From: Chaetoderma sp. LZ-2023a
Taxonomy: Eukaryota; Mollusca; Caudofoveata; Chaetodermatida; Chaetodermatidae
Reading direction: 5' to 3'
Length of the DNA stretch: 64,000 bases
NCBI GenBank assembly: GCA_034401795.1
Contig: CM067371.1
Location: 81,674,628-81,738,627, forward strand
Shown: in pieces, positions 1 through 14,117 of the stretch
Layout: each line of letters opens with the position of its first letter
Position numbering within the stretch: the first letter of the stretch is position 1
The notes under the pieces: model-generated
Told to the model about the DNA's origin: nothing
Database searches by the model: none
The model's input: the letters and a program-made list of their open reading frames with translations, nothing else
Program-made: the position numbers and the translations under genes

Positions 1-584
1 CGTAAGGTGATGTAGTAACAGAGTCAACTGCTGGATGTGCAGAGCAGAAATTAATTGGATAGTGCTGGACGTGCTCCAACGAGGGATACAGTTGCAGTTA
101 TGAGTTGAGATTCGCAGACCATTGTTTGTGTATGTTGGTTCTGATAGTGGTCTTCCAGGCACATTTTCCTGGTGGGCTGTCCATGAGTTCATAGATGGAT
201 GGGAGCTCATACCTTGCCAATATCCTGCGTATCTCCGCAAACCAGCTCTCCTGGTCAAAGCCTCTCATAACACTTTGTCTTACAGCTACTTCGAATAGAA
301 GCATTTCCTGGTTTCCGCGGATATTTCTGGTCATGATGAGCTTCAACATATGTATACGAGCCTCAACTGGTAAGGTGCCGAATAGGATATGAGGTGATGG
401 TTACGCAGTCCTGTCTGGAAGGCCTAATATTTGAAGTAGTAGTTTGTGGTAGAATTTGTCTAGCAGATTAATTTCTGTCTTGGTAAGGATGAGAATGTCC
501 AAATCGTGGAGTAGTACATGAAGGATGTATATCTCAATCGGGCGCATAGTGGCATTTGGTGTTATCCCATTGATGTCGTGGAGT
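1..584 (-). pseudogene. LINE reverse transcriptase C-terminal fragment
   Basis: Read on the minus strand, this is the region downstream of the catalytic palm in a non-LTR retrotransposon ORF2. Seen: a stretch like NGITPNA then LLDKFYHKLLLQILGLP, followed by LPVEARIHMLKL and LPSIYELMDSPPGK with WK residues. These blocks are typical of the thumb/connection region of animal LINEs. Stops occur after ILGLPDRTA (about position 415) and just after 98, so it is a pseudogene. The fragment runs off the window start. The right edge coincides with a MITE insertion at 585; sequence of plausible continuation resumes at 1147. I cannot assign the clade with confidence. Confidence 0.6.
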
Positions 585-1146
585 CTGAGCCGGATTAACC
601 ACTAAGCTAACTAGGCTGCAGCGTAGGGCCTCGCTCCTAAGGGGGCCTCGCTCTTTAAGCATTTGCTGCCTAAGCCAGCCAGGAACAGCCTTTATATTTG
701 TCTTGAGAAATGTCCATTTGCAGACCACGAGAAGACTATTTTTGAAAATTTGCCACTGGAATAACTGGCTCGGTAACCGAGCCAGTCATTCCTGTGGTAA
801 ATTTCCAAAAATAATCTTCTCGTGGTCTGCAAATGGACATTTCTTGTAAGAAATTTGTTTATTTTTTTGGACACATTTAGACATTAAATGGTTAAACCAA
901 AAGGCATTTTAGGCTTTTTTCTATATACTACGTAACGGCAAGCGTGTTAAAACCACATTTGGTCCTAAATAATAATTACTAATATTATGCCAAATTATGT
1001 GTCTGAATGCACCTCATAGCATCTAGATTTACACATTTTCCAGGGGGCCTCCCGTACTTCCCCGACGAGAGGGTACATGTCTTATGCGCTCTTCCCCCAC
1101 CTTTGGGCCTCTGGCCTATGGCCCCGCGACAGCTTAATCCGGCACT
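585..1146. mobile_element. hAT-type MITE with 8-bp target duplication
   Basis: The 562-bp element starts CTGAGCCGGATTAA and ends TTAATCCGGCACTG, giving inverted ends that share CCGGATTAA; both ends continue into GGCC-rich sequence. Flanking 8-mers are CGTGGAGT (577-584) and CATGGAGT (1147-1154), 7 of 8 identical, as expected for a hAT target duplication. It has no coding capacity. It carries a long palindrome internally (707-844). Confidence 0.6.
707..844. repeat. 138-bp near-perfect palindrome
   Basis: Two ~68-bp arms meet at about 775 (GGCTCGGT/ACCGAGCC). Outer ends read AGAAATGTCCATTTGCAGAC and the complement. The same palindrome in diverged form makes up the core of the tandem units at 24713-25985, so this is a dispersed foldback family rather than a one-off. 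Confidence 0.85.
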
Positions 1147-1280
1147 GCATGGAGTGTTCATCGACGGTGGGCCGTGCACTAGTAATTCTAATCCAATTTA
1201 TTTACGCCAAGACCGTTACAAGTATGTGGGTTACATGATATTTGCATCATATTGTGGTGGACAAGCATTTATCATGTTGG

Positions 1281-1281
1281 A

Positions 1282-1345
<64 letters not shown>

Positions 1346-1346
1346 T
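1281..1346. repeat. (ATT)n microsatellite, probable LINE 3' tail
   Basis: About 22 uninterrupted ATT units. Lies about 85 bp beyond the stop of the minus-strand LINE ORF at 1432, in the position of a simple-repeat 3' tail ((AAT)n on the LINE strand). Confidence 0.85.
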
Positions 1347-1431
1347 AGAAGGTTATACAATATAAGTCTGGTTTTGACGTAATAATCATTCCAAAATAAG
1401 CATATTGTGAAGGACTATCGATGGAAATCAT

Positions 1432-2718
1432 TTATTTTCGGTTAAATTCTGCAAGGATTCTCCGAATAAGAGAACATAATTTCTGTAGTAAGCTTAGTTT
1501 ATTTGTTCCAAGTAATTGTTTAAATTTGAAATAATTTGGCTGCAGATAGTAGCATTTGGGAATTGTTGATTTCCAGATTTCCGCGAAGTAGTCACAAATA
1601 AATATGTTGTGGAATTCATCACCTATATCATCCTGATCACATAATATGCATTTCCTATCTACCACGGGGGTATTTGTCCAGCTTCCGGTTTCGATTGGCA
1701 GTCTGTGGTTTGAAGGTCGGAATTTAGTAAGGGCTATCCCGTTGTTGTCATTTAGTTTTTAAAGATATGGTTCAATATTAAGTTCTACCTTGAATATTTT
1801 ATATGACCTACCTTTAGATGAGTTTTCTAGTAGTCCATTCCACTTTTGTATATATTGGTCAACAAGTCGCGGTTTAATCAGTTTTGTAGTGTTTTTTCTA
1901 TCTCCTATTATTTGTTGTTGGATCCAAATGTGCCCAAACCCCGTAGTATTAAGCACTGACTCTATACTTTTAACCCATGTGTATGATGCTCTATCTATTG
2001 TATATTTATCATACATATATTTGTAGATCTTATACGACAGTTTATTACGATTTCCCATTACAAGTGATGCCCAAAAGTGTAACATTTTACATTGGAATCT
2101 TATCTGCAGGGGGTATCTTCCCAATTCGCCATATACCTTGTATAATTGGGCGGGTTTTTTTTAACTTTCAATATAAATTTCAAAAATTCTAAATGGATAC
2201 CTTCTAATATTTATGGTATTTTCAAAGCCCATATCTCACTGGCATATTCTGCTATTGGTGATATTGTTGCATCAAACAATTGGAGTTTACAGTCTATTGT
2301 CAGATCTAAATTGGTGATGCGCCGAAGTAGGCAGTACATAGCCTTTCTACATTGGTCTCTAAGGTGTTTAATCGCATCTGTAAATTTAGCGTTTCGGGTG
2401 AAGTATATATCTAAGTATTTATATGTATTTACAATTTCTATTTGCGTATTTTGTATGTTAAAACTAAGCGATCTTATAAGACGCATGGTGCCGCCAAATA
2501 AACGATTTTAGTTTTTTCTGCATTTATTTTTAGGTTCCATTGATTACAGTATTGGCAGTACTCGTCGAGCATATTTTGTAAGTCTTGCTTTTTCTCTGCA
2601 ATAATGGTTGTGTCATCAGGATAAAGTAGAACCAGCAGTTTTGAGTATAAAATGGCTTGGGATCCTGAAGATGTTTGCCAATTTTTGAATATATAGATCC
2701 ATTTCTAGCTATGTCCAA
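1432..2718 (-). pseudogene. LINE reverse transcriptase 3' half, decayed
   Basis: Minus-strand blocks in LINE order: at about 2625-2600 LYPDDTTIIAE, the RT active-site box (F/YxDD variant with P for A); at 2486-2211 YKYLDIYFTRNAKFTD and CRKAMYCLLRRI; at 2124-1759 a spacer; and at 1665-1432 a C-terminal CILCDQDDIGDEFHNIF finger-like box. A stop separates the last two blocks (after NIEPYL) and another change of frame lies near 2150-2210. The N-terminal palm and endonuclease are absent, so this is a 5'-truncated, dead copy. The family is similar in style to the fragment at 1-584 but I cannot show that they are the same element. Confidence 0.7.
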
Positions 2719-2727
2719 TAGAGGAAT

Positions 2728-3348
2728 CCGATCTGTCAGTCAAGTATATGACGTCATAATTAATCACGTCGCATGTAGGCTGACGTCACAATCAACTACG
2801 GTACATAATGAATGACGTAGCTAAGTCAGTCAGGGACTTTTAAAGGTCCATAGGCCTACACTTTCGTCATGGACGTGTCAACTTTCGCTACTGAGCTAGC
2901 TAGCCTACGCCATTCTGAATGTGAGGTGAGTTAATAGAGAGATCCAATTCTACCTATGCCCCGCCCATCTATAGCTAAGCTCCGCCCACGCTTTGGGCGT
3001 GCGATTAGATTGGTGACGAGTCGCTCGATGATTCAATGCGTTGAACCCTGACTGCAGACTCCTATTTTTAAGGTATACCTAACTATGGAAGTAAGTTGTT
3101 GAATAATTTAGCTTGGTGTTGCTGCTGCATATAGTCAAATTAGTTTCAAAATATTCAAAAGAATGCTAAATCCAGCGGAGGCATACAATTCTTAGCCTAC
3201 AATTGATGGACTATTCCAGCTTCATGACGGAGGAATGTATTAATTGTCTGTGACAGTCTGTCAATTATGATTGTGATGTTAGCCTATATGTGACGTATTT
3301 GATTTTGGCCTACTTGCGTGACAGATTGGATTCATATAATGAGTGACA
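2728..3348. mobile_element. TGACGTCA-rich MITE, copy 1
   Basis: Left end ATCTGTCAGTCAAG followed by ATGACGTCAT and ACGTCRCATGTAGGCTGACG; right end is the diverged inverse (CTTGCGTGACAGATTGGAT). Non-coding, with GCTCCGCCC/GGGCGTG segments inside and one FB-A half-site near 3110-3160. Related copies: 3403-4588, 32195-32290, and by internal similarity 31020-31376 and 53430-53735. Confidence 0.5.
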
Positions 3349-3483
3349 GGTCGGATCTTTCCATTGATATCATACTTTGCATGCTACCAGCATCGTACAA
3401 AAAACCTGATGACTCCGATCTGTCACTCAAATATCTGACGTCATTTTTAATTACGCCACACGTTACTGACGTCATAACCATAA

Positions 3484-3484
<1 letters not shown>

Positions 3485-3545
<61 letters not shown>
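3485..3545. repeat. (TA)n microsatellite
   Basis: About 30 TA units directly abutting the left arm of the palindrome that follows. Confidence 0.95.
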
Positions 3546-3550
<5 letters not shown>

Positions 3551-3803
3551 AATTAGTTCCAAAGTATCCAACATTATTTATTAAATAAATTTAAAATTGT
3601 AAAATCATCAAAGCCATATATATACAGGCCCAAAATTCCTATACTTCGGGAGGGATTTGTCTATGTTAGCAAGGAAGCTAACATAGACAAATCCCTCCCG
3701 AAGTATAGGAATTTTGGGCCTATATATATATATATGGCTTTGATGAATTTACAATTTTAAATTTATTTAATAAAATGTTGGATACTTTGGAACTAATTTC
3801 ACT
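3546..3803. repeat. 258-bp near-perfect palindrome
   Basis: Arms 3546-3670 and 3677-3803, 6-nt loop AAGGAA. Differences between the arms are mostly in the length of a short TA run. The outer 30 bp are the two halves of the FB-A element turned outward (AGTGAAATTAGTTCCAAAG... and its complement). Expected to extrude as a cruciform or fold as a long hairpin RNA. Confidence 0.9.
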
Positions 3804-4588
3804 GGAAACCTTTGCTTCCATGGTCAGTAATAGCGCACAGACAAATTAGTTTCAAGATATTCATCAGTTTACCTCTATAATTATCTTAAAATTGTGATTT
3901 TGTCAGTTCAGTGTGTTTTGGGGATCCCAATCGCCCCACACCCTCTGGATCCGCCAATATTTACAGATGCAGTTAGATGCATGTCTCATCAAAAATATTA
4001 AACTGAGAACACGCACAGCTTCAAGGGAGGTAACTCGATATGCCTTATTTATTTTGACTCGCAAAGAGTTACGGGGACATTATCCGCGCGTGTATTACAA
4101 TCGTTGTTGCACGTGTTTCTGCGTCCGATGCGATGATACAAGTTCTTCAGGAAAGATCTTTAACCATCTTTTGTAGGATGTTGCCCATAGAGTACCGCAG
4201 AATGTCGATATCTTGATTTTGTATTTTAAAGGTTAAAGGTCAAGTCCATCTAAAATGTCTGACTGGTGAGATTATCAATTTTCCGAATTTGCTCAGGCAA
4301 CGAGGACATAATGTTTTTCAGGATTAATAAAGGGACTCTTTACCAGCTATACAGTACACCGCCCATTTCAGGCAAAGCTCCTGAACGTGTGTTGGAATCA
4401 ATTTATATACATTGAATCCTGAATTCCCAGAATCTGTAAGCTGTTGCTATAATCTGAAGATAATTTGACTGAATGCTGTTGCTCCCTATGCCTACGGAGC
4501 TAGATACGTCACTATATATTGTGACGTCAGCCCACATGTGACGTAACTGGGTATGACGTCATATACTTGACCGACAGATTGGACCACT

Positions 4589-5120
4589 CCATTAATTTAT
4601 AAATATCACCATTCAGGAGCTTGCTTCAAATAAACAATATAATATTTTAAAATTAAATCGGAAAATGGTCAATGTAATTATGGAAAATATTTTTCGCTTT
4701 TAAAATCGTCATGAAAGGAAAACATTAGTTAAATTAATATCATAGACCCGATGAGATTGAGATAAGCGCAATCCGGAAGGGGATTTTATTTTAGCTTAAG
4801 TACTGATGACAAAACAACTGGTTCCATACTGAGGCAGCTTCTGTTTACCAAATATGTATACATGTTGTCTGTTTTGACCCACAGCGTGGCCGACTATTTG
4901 AAGGGATATGGGTAACAAAGACCGGACATAATCTTCATAAGTAGACCAGCAAATAACCTCGCAAAACGTTGCACTTATGGCCCGCTACCATTCCCTATAT
5001 AGTACATGCGAATAGTAGTATATGCGACGGTGTGCACGCAAATCTGAACGGCCGAGAGCTTTGTGACCTCATCGCATTTTCATATTAGATCACGCTTCTA
5101 TGGCCATATATGCCACTTCT
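4589..5120. other. Non-coding stretch, nothing recognised
   Basis: AT-rich sequence without open frames, splice-flanked exons or clear repeats. Confidence 0.5.
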
Positions 5121-5226
5121 CACCCCCCCCCCAGCCAAAATACTCGAATCTGATTGGTCGAGAGCGGGAGTCTGTTATTTGGCTCTTGACAAATCAGATT
5201 CTGGTATTTTTTGGTGGAAAAAGGGG
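5121..5226. repeat. Foldback, ~45-bp arms
   Basis: CCAGCCAAAATACTCGAATC on the left pairs with the segment ending GATTCTGGTATTTTTTGG on the right; both flanks are C-run/G-run. It includes the recurring TGATTGGTCGAGAG phrase also found at 16150-16346. Confidence 0.65.
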
Positions 5227-5388
5227 GCTGCGAATGAGATGACGTCACAAAGCTCTCAGAAAATAAGCTTTACGTGCACCCCATCGACTGTGTATTGGGA
5301 GGTAGATCTAGGATGATTGACAGGTGTAACATGAAGGATTGACAGGTGAATGATATGAGGGTGTGTGCCCGAATGAGGTTATGTGACA

Positions 5389-5390
<2 letters not shown>

Positions 5391-5446
<56 letters not shown>
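5391..5446. repeat. (AAT)n microsatellite
   Basis: About 18 AAT units, uninterrupted. Confidence 0.95.
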
Positions 5447-5447
<1 letters not shown>

Positions 5448-5639
5448 GATTCGTAAAATCTAGCTGGCTTTTGTCGATTTTGTGAAATATGTTTCTGGAT
5501 ACTCGCTGCTCAGCTGTAAGCAGTTAGAAATGTCGTCATGCTCGTACCATTAATGATTGTTCTGAGACGCTAAGGATCCTAGTAAATTTATAGTACATGT
5601 CCTAATGATACCCCGGACCAACCTGATTTGTGCATATAT

Positions 5640-5875
5640 GGTTGCAGACGTGCCACGTGATAGCTCTCGACCACACAGATTTGCATGTATCCCATGGTGA
5701 CCGGATGGTATCTAGATCGATATTGATCGAGTCACGTGACAGCTCTCAAACACTCATATTTGTGCGCATCCCATCGTCACTGGGTGGTATGTAGATTTAT
5801 ATAGATTGAGTCACGTGACAGCTCTCGGGCACTCAGATATGCGAGTGTCCCATCCCGCATATGGCCAGTATGGTG
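5640..5875. repeat. 79-bp tandem repeat, three copies
   Basis: CACGTGAYAGCTCTC recurs at 5654, 5733 and 5812, exactly 79 bp apart, with conserved CATCCCATSGT between. No coding potential. Confidence 0.8.
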
Positions 5876-5884
5876 TCCCATAAT

Positions 5885-6165
5885 TGTCGTCGTGCGTCGC
5901 GCGCACCCTTTCAAACACGACGTCGCTTTTTCAAACACGCCGTCGTGCACGACGTCGCGCTAATAAGCAAAACATTGCAATTTTCTACAACACGACGTCG
6001 CATTATTTTACGCAACGTCTCGCACGACGTCGCCTTTTGAAACACGACGTCGTGCACGCCGTCGCTTTTTCAAACACGACGTCGTGCACGACGTCGCGCA
6101 TTGCGCGACGTCGCCTTTGCAAACACGGCGACGTTGTGCATGACGTCGCTTTTTTTAAACACGAA
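5885..6165. repeat. CpG-rich GACGTC array
   Basis: Degenerate repeats of TTTTCAAACACGACGTCGTG and CACGACGTCGC; each unit is itself palindromic (CGACGTCGTGCACGACGTCG). CpG density is far above the AT-rich surroundings. 6166-6446 after it holds nothing recognisable. Confidence 0.8.
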
Positions 6166-6443
6166 AACTAACGTACCGGTACATAATATCACGTGTTGAT
6201 AAGGTCACGTGTTTATAAATCGCTGATAAATTCCCGGAAGAAGTCATTGTTTAAGGACAACAACAGTCATTGTTGGGGCCTACAAAATATAATTGATGTT
6301 GTCTTCATCCTTACCAAGTGAGTATTTTATGATCTGTTTAAATTAAATGATGAAATTATAATGAAGTCTCGTACCAGGCAACAAGTGGTGTAGTTTGTTT
6401 AAGCACGTAGTGCGTGAGTATGGTATCAATCATATACATGTAG

Positions 6444-9471
<3,028 letters not shown>

Positions 9472-10230
9472 CAGTTTAGTTCCGATTCTTTTTAAACTTG
9501 GTGGGTGTTACCACTACTACCGGAAGATGTGCATGTGCTTTCCGTGTACTGGTCCATCCACCCGCCTGCCCAGAATGTCCGTCTGTCCGTCCGTCCGTCC
9601 GTCAGTCCGTCCGCCTGTGTCAACCATTTCTTGTCAACGCAACTTCTACAGTTTAGTTCCGATATATTTAAAACTTTGTAGGTGTTACCACTATCACGTG
9701 AAGATGTGCATGTGCTTTCCATCCGTCTGTTCAGAATGTCCGTCTGTCTGCCCATCCGTCCTGCTGTGCCAAATTTTTTTTGTCAAGGCAACTACAGTTT
9801 AGTTCCGATTTTTTTGGTCGCGACAAGCGACTAGTAAAAGTCTTTGTCGGTCGGTCTGTCTGTTGGTTAGTCGGTAAAAAATGTTGTCAAAAATTGTGTA
9901 AAAAATTCTGTCAAAATATTTGACATTCTGACAAAGGCTATATCTAGAGATTGAAAAATCAGATTGCGACAAAATTGAACGCATTGTTACAGACACCATC
10001 GGGAACTGGGAGCCAACTAATGATGTCACCAGGTTAAAGGTCAACGTCAAAGGTCAAGGTCAAAGTTGCCATAGTCGCGACTTATAGCGTGTCGCACTTG
10101 TTTAAAACAGTAGGTTTTACCACTACATCTGGAAGATGTGCATGGGCTTTCCGTATATGCATCCGCCCATCATTCTGTCCAGAATGTCCGTCTGTCTGTC
10201 CGTCCGTCCTTTCTTGTCAACGCAAGTAGA
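9472..10230. repeat. Diverged tandem repeat with TCCGTCTGTCCGTC tails
   Basis: Three units share CAGTTTAGTTCCGATT, GGTGTTACCACTA and GAAGATGTGCATG, each followed by a CCGTCTGTCCGTC run. Between units two and three there is a different segment (GGTCGCGACAAGCGACTAG...AAAGGTCAACGTCAAAGG). Style matches repeats common in marine invertebrates. No gene. Confidence 0.65.
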
Positions 10231-10430
10231 AAGGCGTTGCACTGCCCCCTGGGCGTGGCTTAGCAAAAGGGGCGGGGCTTAACATGGGTTAAAGTGCTGC
10301 CACTAAACCACGTCCCCTTTGGGGGCGTAACTACGTCTACTTTGGGGGCGTGGCTTAGCAGGGACTGAACAGCCGCCAATAATCCCCGTCCCCTTTTGCT
10401 AAACCATACCCAGAGACCAGTGCAACGCCA
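10231..10430. repeat. Foldback MITE, 46-bp arms
   Basis: Left arm starts GGCGTTGCACTG and runs through GGCTTAGCAAAAGGGGCGGG; right arm is its complement, ending CAGTGCAACGCC. The loop has further GGGGGCGT repeats. Confidence 0.75.
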
Positions 10431-10800
10431 ATTGGAGATCAAACGTGCCGCGGATGCACGGACAATAGGTTAATTAGTGGCAATTAGAGGCATTGTAGCA
10501 TGGGGTTAACGTTCAGAGATCCCGGGTTTGTATATAAATATAATATTCTGGTTCTTATTTATATAGTGTGATTAGCTCGCGTCCTAGTATGAATATCTAA
10601 GGCCAGTTATCTACGAGTTTGATGATGGAGTTTCTTCCTAAATTTAGTTTTTGATAATGACAATGTTGGTGGGTTACGTTAAGAAAGTTTACTGAAGTGG
10701 TTGTGTATGTATGTATGTATGTGTTATGTGCTTCCCTAACCAAGAAGACCCATGTTTGTGTTAGGGTGTGGTGCGATAGATATGGGGTGAATCAACTTTG

Positions 10801-10935
10801 CTCTTCGCTCGATCTCTGGATCTTCAGATCTCCTCTGGATCTCTGGATCTCCGAATCTCTGGACCTCATCTGGATCTCTGAATCTCTTACGAATCTTTGA
10901 ATCGCCTCTGGAACTCCGAATCTCTGGATCTCTGG
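10801..10935. repeat. Degenerate TCTGGATC repeat
   Basis: TCTGGATCTC/ CGAATCTCTGGATC units of about 8-17 bp in irregular tandem order. Confidence 0.7.
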
Positions 10936-10989
10936 CACCTTGCTTGACATTATGCCTCCCTCTCTCTCCCTGTGCCAGTATGGTAGGTT

Positions 10990-11455
10990 ACCAGGCTCAA
11001 TGTGCTCGCTTCTCTCTCTGGACCAAGAATGCAGTGTATGTGCTTCATAGTGCGATCTCCTTTCATCTGCACCAAGAATGCAGGTTATGTGCTTCCTAGT
11101 GTGACCTCCTTTCATCTGCATCAAGAATGCAGATTATGTACTTCATAGTGCGACCTCCTGTCCTCTGGACCAAGAATGCAGATTATGTTCTTCATAGTGC
11201 GACCTTTCATCTGTACCAAGAATGCAGATTATGTGCTTCATAGTTCGACCTCCTATCATCTGTACCAAGAATGCAGATTATGTGCTTCATAGTTCGACCT
11301 CCTATCATCTGCACCAAGAATGCAGATTATGTACTTCATAGTGCGACACCCTGTCCTCTGGACCAAGAATGCAGACTATGTACTTCATAGTGCGACCTCC
11401 TTTCATCTGCACCAAGAATGCAGATTATGTACTTCATAGTGCTACCTCCTTTCAT
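10990..11455. repeat. 49-bp minisatellite, nine copies
   Basis: CAAGAATGCA begins at 11024, 11073, 11122, 11171, 11217, 11266, 11315, 11364 and 11413: spacing 49 bp with one 46-bp unit. Units differ mainly by CTCTGGAC versus CATCTGCAC. Not a CRISPR array: the units are contiguous, with no spacers. Confidence 0.9.
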
Positions 11456-11845
11456 CTGGTCGGGCATTCACTGTTTGGTCCACCCACCTTGGTGGTACAG
11501 CCACGTGGATTCCGCTGGGCAGTCACTGTAGTGTTTGGTCCACCCACTGTGGTGCTACTGTCAATGTACTTTTCAGGGATCACTGACTCACTCTAGGCGT
11601 GACCAGGCGACAAACACCCCCACACCCTCGCCTCGTATAGCATTTATATTAAATATCATAAGTTTTACTTTAGAATATGTGTGAATCAGTCCTGTGCAAG
11701 CTTTATAAAATGATGTGTCAACACATGTTTAACGTGTTTACATCAATGTTAGTTATGGCATTTTAATATAAATTCCATTCTTACGCTATAAATTATCCAT
11801 TTTGCGGTATCTTCTTCTTCTTCTTCTTCTTTTCGATCGCTGGTA

Positions 11846-13150
11846 TCACCCTTGGAGAGCCGTTCTCAAGATGAAATCTGTGGTTTTCTGCAGTTCTTCC
11901 ACAGGCCCATGCAGCTTTTCAAGAAAAGAGGTTGACAAAGGCCAGATCTCTTCTCTCAGCAGCTGATACGTACTGGAGCATTGATGTATGTGCTCTGTGG
12001 TCTGTTCTGCTACTCCACAAGGACACGCTGGCGATGTCGTAAGGTGGAACCGCCTGTACATGTGTTGGTTTAGTCTGTTGTCTCCAGTTCTGAGACGAAA
12101 AATGATCACTTGATCTGGCCTGGAGAGATGATGGTAGACATCTTCTGATTGAGGTGTTCTATAGAGTGACTTGATGATAGTCTTCATCTCTGTATGAGTA
12201 ACCATGTTTTCTGTCTGATTCTCTTCTGCACCCACCTTTGCCATCTTGTCTGCTTCCTCATTTCCTTGGACTCCACAGTGTGAGGGGATCCACTGCAGTG
12301 CTATCCGAAAATATTTGATGGTTTGTAGTGCTTCTTCAAGTTGTGGCAGCTTACCTTTGGTGATAGCCTCAAGGACGGAGCGGGCATCAGATAAAAAAAC
12401 AATCTGTGCAATAGGGTCTGCTGTTCTGCTGATGGTATCAGCTGCATGAACCAGTGCTTCGACTTCAGCTCTGTAATTTGTGCAGTGTTTGCTTGTCGGT
12501 ATTGCAGCTGACTCATGTTGTCCGTTTGGATACTGTATGTGCAGTCCGGCACCTCCGCTCCTAATTGCATCTTTGGCTGATCCATCTGTGTAGATCCTTA
12601 TCCATGTCTCCTGAGGGTACATTTCTTCCAGCATGGCTAGGGTCAGGGCCTTCTTGCTCACATCACTGTGTTCATCTTTGGTTGTGAGATGAGGTACTGT
12701 GGTGCGAATAGCTATGCTCTCTAGTTTGTTTTCCCAGGGTGGAGGATCTTTGGTTGTGAGATGAGGTACTGTGGTGCGAATAGCTATGCTCTCTAGTTTG
12801 TTTTCCCAGGGTGGAGGATCAAGGGTGTGGTTTGGGTCTTCTATTTGTGCTGGCAACATTTCTTGGTGTTTCCTTTGAAATGCTTTTGTCTCTTTCACAA
12901 AACTTGATTTTTTATGTCTTCCTGATGACAGCTGTGCTTGCCTGATCTTCATCGGGTGGGTGTTGAACGATTTTAACTTTGCAGCTTGGATCAGTGCTTT
13001 GCATTCCCTTCTTTTGCTAAGTGGGGGGGGGATGCCTGCTGTCTGCTCCATTTTCTCTATTGGTGTTGATCTCATTCCACCAGTTATGATGCGCAGTGCC
13101 TGGTTTTGTACTCTGTCGAGGTTCTGTTGATGAGATTTAGCTGCTGTCAT
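11846..13150 (-). pseudogene. LINE RNase H and C-terminal zinc region
   Basis: 434 open codons on minus forming the C-terminal part of ORF2. RNase H degrades the RNA strand of RNA/DNA hybrids. Its active-site residues are all visible: IRIYTDGSAK (Asp189), YRAEVEAL (Glu229), FLSDARSV (Asp255), then WIPSHCGVQGNEEADKMA (His291, Asp301). A CPCG...TTEHIHQC box follows, typical of a C-terminal Zn knuckle. Residues 1-110 are the thumb-side remnant (RVQNQALRIITGGMRSTP). A perfect 24-residue tandem duplication (residues 111-158) sits before the RNase H domain. The frame is intact but severed from the RT by deletion upstream, so it is not a functional ORF2. Confidence 0.85.
12674..12817. repeat. 72-bp perfect tandem duplication
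   Basis: Two copies (12674-12745, 12746-12817) apparently identical, 24 codons each, keeping the LINE frame open. Confidence 0.95.
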
Positions 13151-13316
13151 CCATGAGCTGGATCCATACTCAAGGTGTGGTCGTACGGCACCTAGGTAGA
13201 TGGTCTTGAGGATCCTTTCATTGGCACCCCCACTTTGTTCCTGCCAGCTTCCTCATGATGTTTAGCGTTCTTCTGGCCTTTGCCTCTGCGTTCTGGATGT
13301 GCTCCTTCCATGTTAA

Positions 13317-14117
13317 TCATCTGTCATATGTGACGCCCAGGTATGTCTGCTGGTCTCGTGCTCGAGTGGAGTACTGTCCAGTGTCAGATTGCCAACCTTG
13401 TTTTTGGTAGACAGTGAGAATAGCATGGCTGATGATTTTTCTAACCTCTTTTTGACGCATTCGTGGTATAGAAATGTTGCTTTCTTTTGCATATGCCTTC
13501 GCAAAGGCATCTGCAGCCATCTTTCCTGTCAGTGTCTGTCCATCTTCTTCAAGAGTAATCTTCTCTCCCCCGACACCCTCATCATTCAGTGCTTTAGTCA
13601 GTCTCCACAGCTCTGTGGTGTCTCTCTCTAAATTAAACCCTGTCGTCTTTTCCCTCCAGCTTCTTCTGTTGGCCTCCAGCTTGGTCTTTAGATACCTGGC
13701 TTTAGTTTGTTGCAGCGTGAAGTGGTTTTCATGACACGGATTACCCTCTGCATCTTCTCTGGACTTGTCTAGTTTATCATGTGCTGCTTGCAGTTCTGTT
13801 GTCCAGTAGGGGTGGCAGTTTTTCCTGAACCCTCGAGACATCGCTTCGTTGGCAGCCTTGAGGATACTTGAATTAAATTCCTTAAGCACATTGTTGATGT
13901 TTCTCCCTTCTACTGCTATATTTTGGGTAAGCTCATTGGAACGTATGCCGAAAAGACTCCAATTTGCCTTTTTGTAGTTCCACCTTGGATGTTGAAGTGA
14001 ACTTGTTGAAATACTTCCAGAAAGAGAGAGGAGGACTGGGCGGTGGTCGCTTCCTCCTAACTGCGATCCGACCACTCTACTAAGGTTTCTGTGAATGTCT
14101 TCTGTACAAAATGCCAA
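13317..14117 (-). pseudogene. LINE endonuclease C-terminus plus linker; RT deleted
   Basis: Minus-strand frame begins in the endonuclease: MAFCTEDIH and GGSDHRPVLLSL, where SDH is the conserved APE-type catalytic His box. The basic linker to the RT follows (WRLTKALNDEG, GKMAADAFAKAYAKES). After RMRQKEVRK the next recognisable LINE sequence is QTYLGVTYDR at the far side of the RT, so the palm with FADD is absent; the junction lies near 13430-13450. A one-base frame change separates KVGNLTLDSTPLEHETSRHT from QTYLGVTYDR. Confidence 0.8.

Larger units (their letters stand above)
3403..4588. mobile_element. TGACGTCA-rich MITE, copy 2, interrupted
   Basis: Begins near CCGATCTGTCACTCAAATAT and GACGTCA, ends with the inverse ATGACGTCATATACTTGACCGACAGAT. 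Between the ends lie a (TA)n tract and the 258-bp palindrome at 3546-3803, so the copy is expanded relative to copy 1. Remaining sequence 3804-4500 holds no supported gene. Confidence 0.45.

Noticed and set aside
10990-11455. Possible CRISPR array
   Set aside because: Units are contiguous 49-mers with no unique spacers, and the DNA is eukaryotic.
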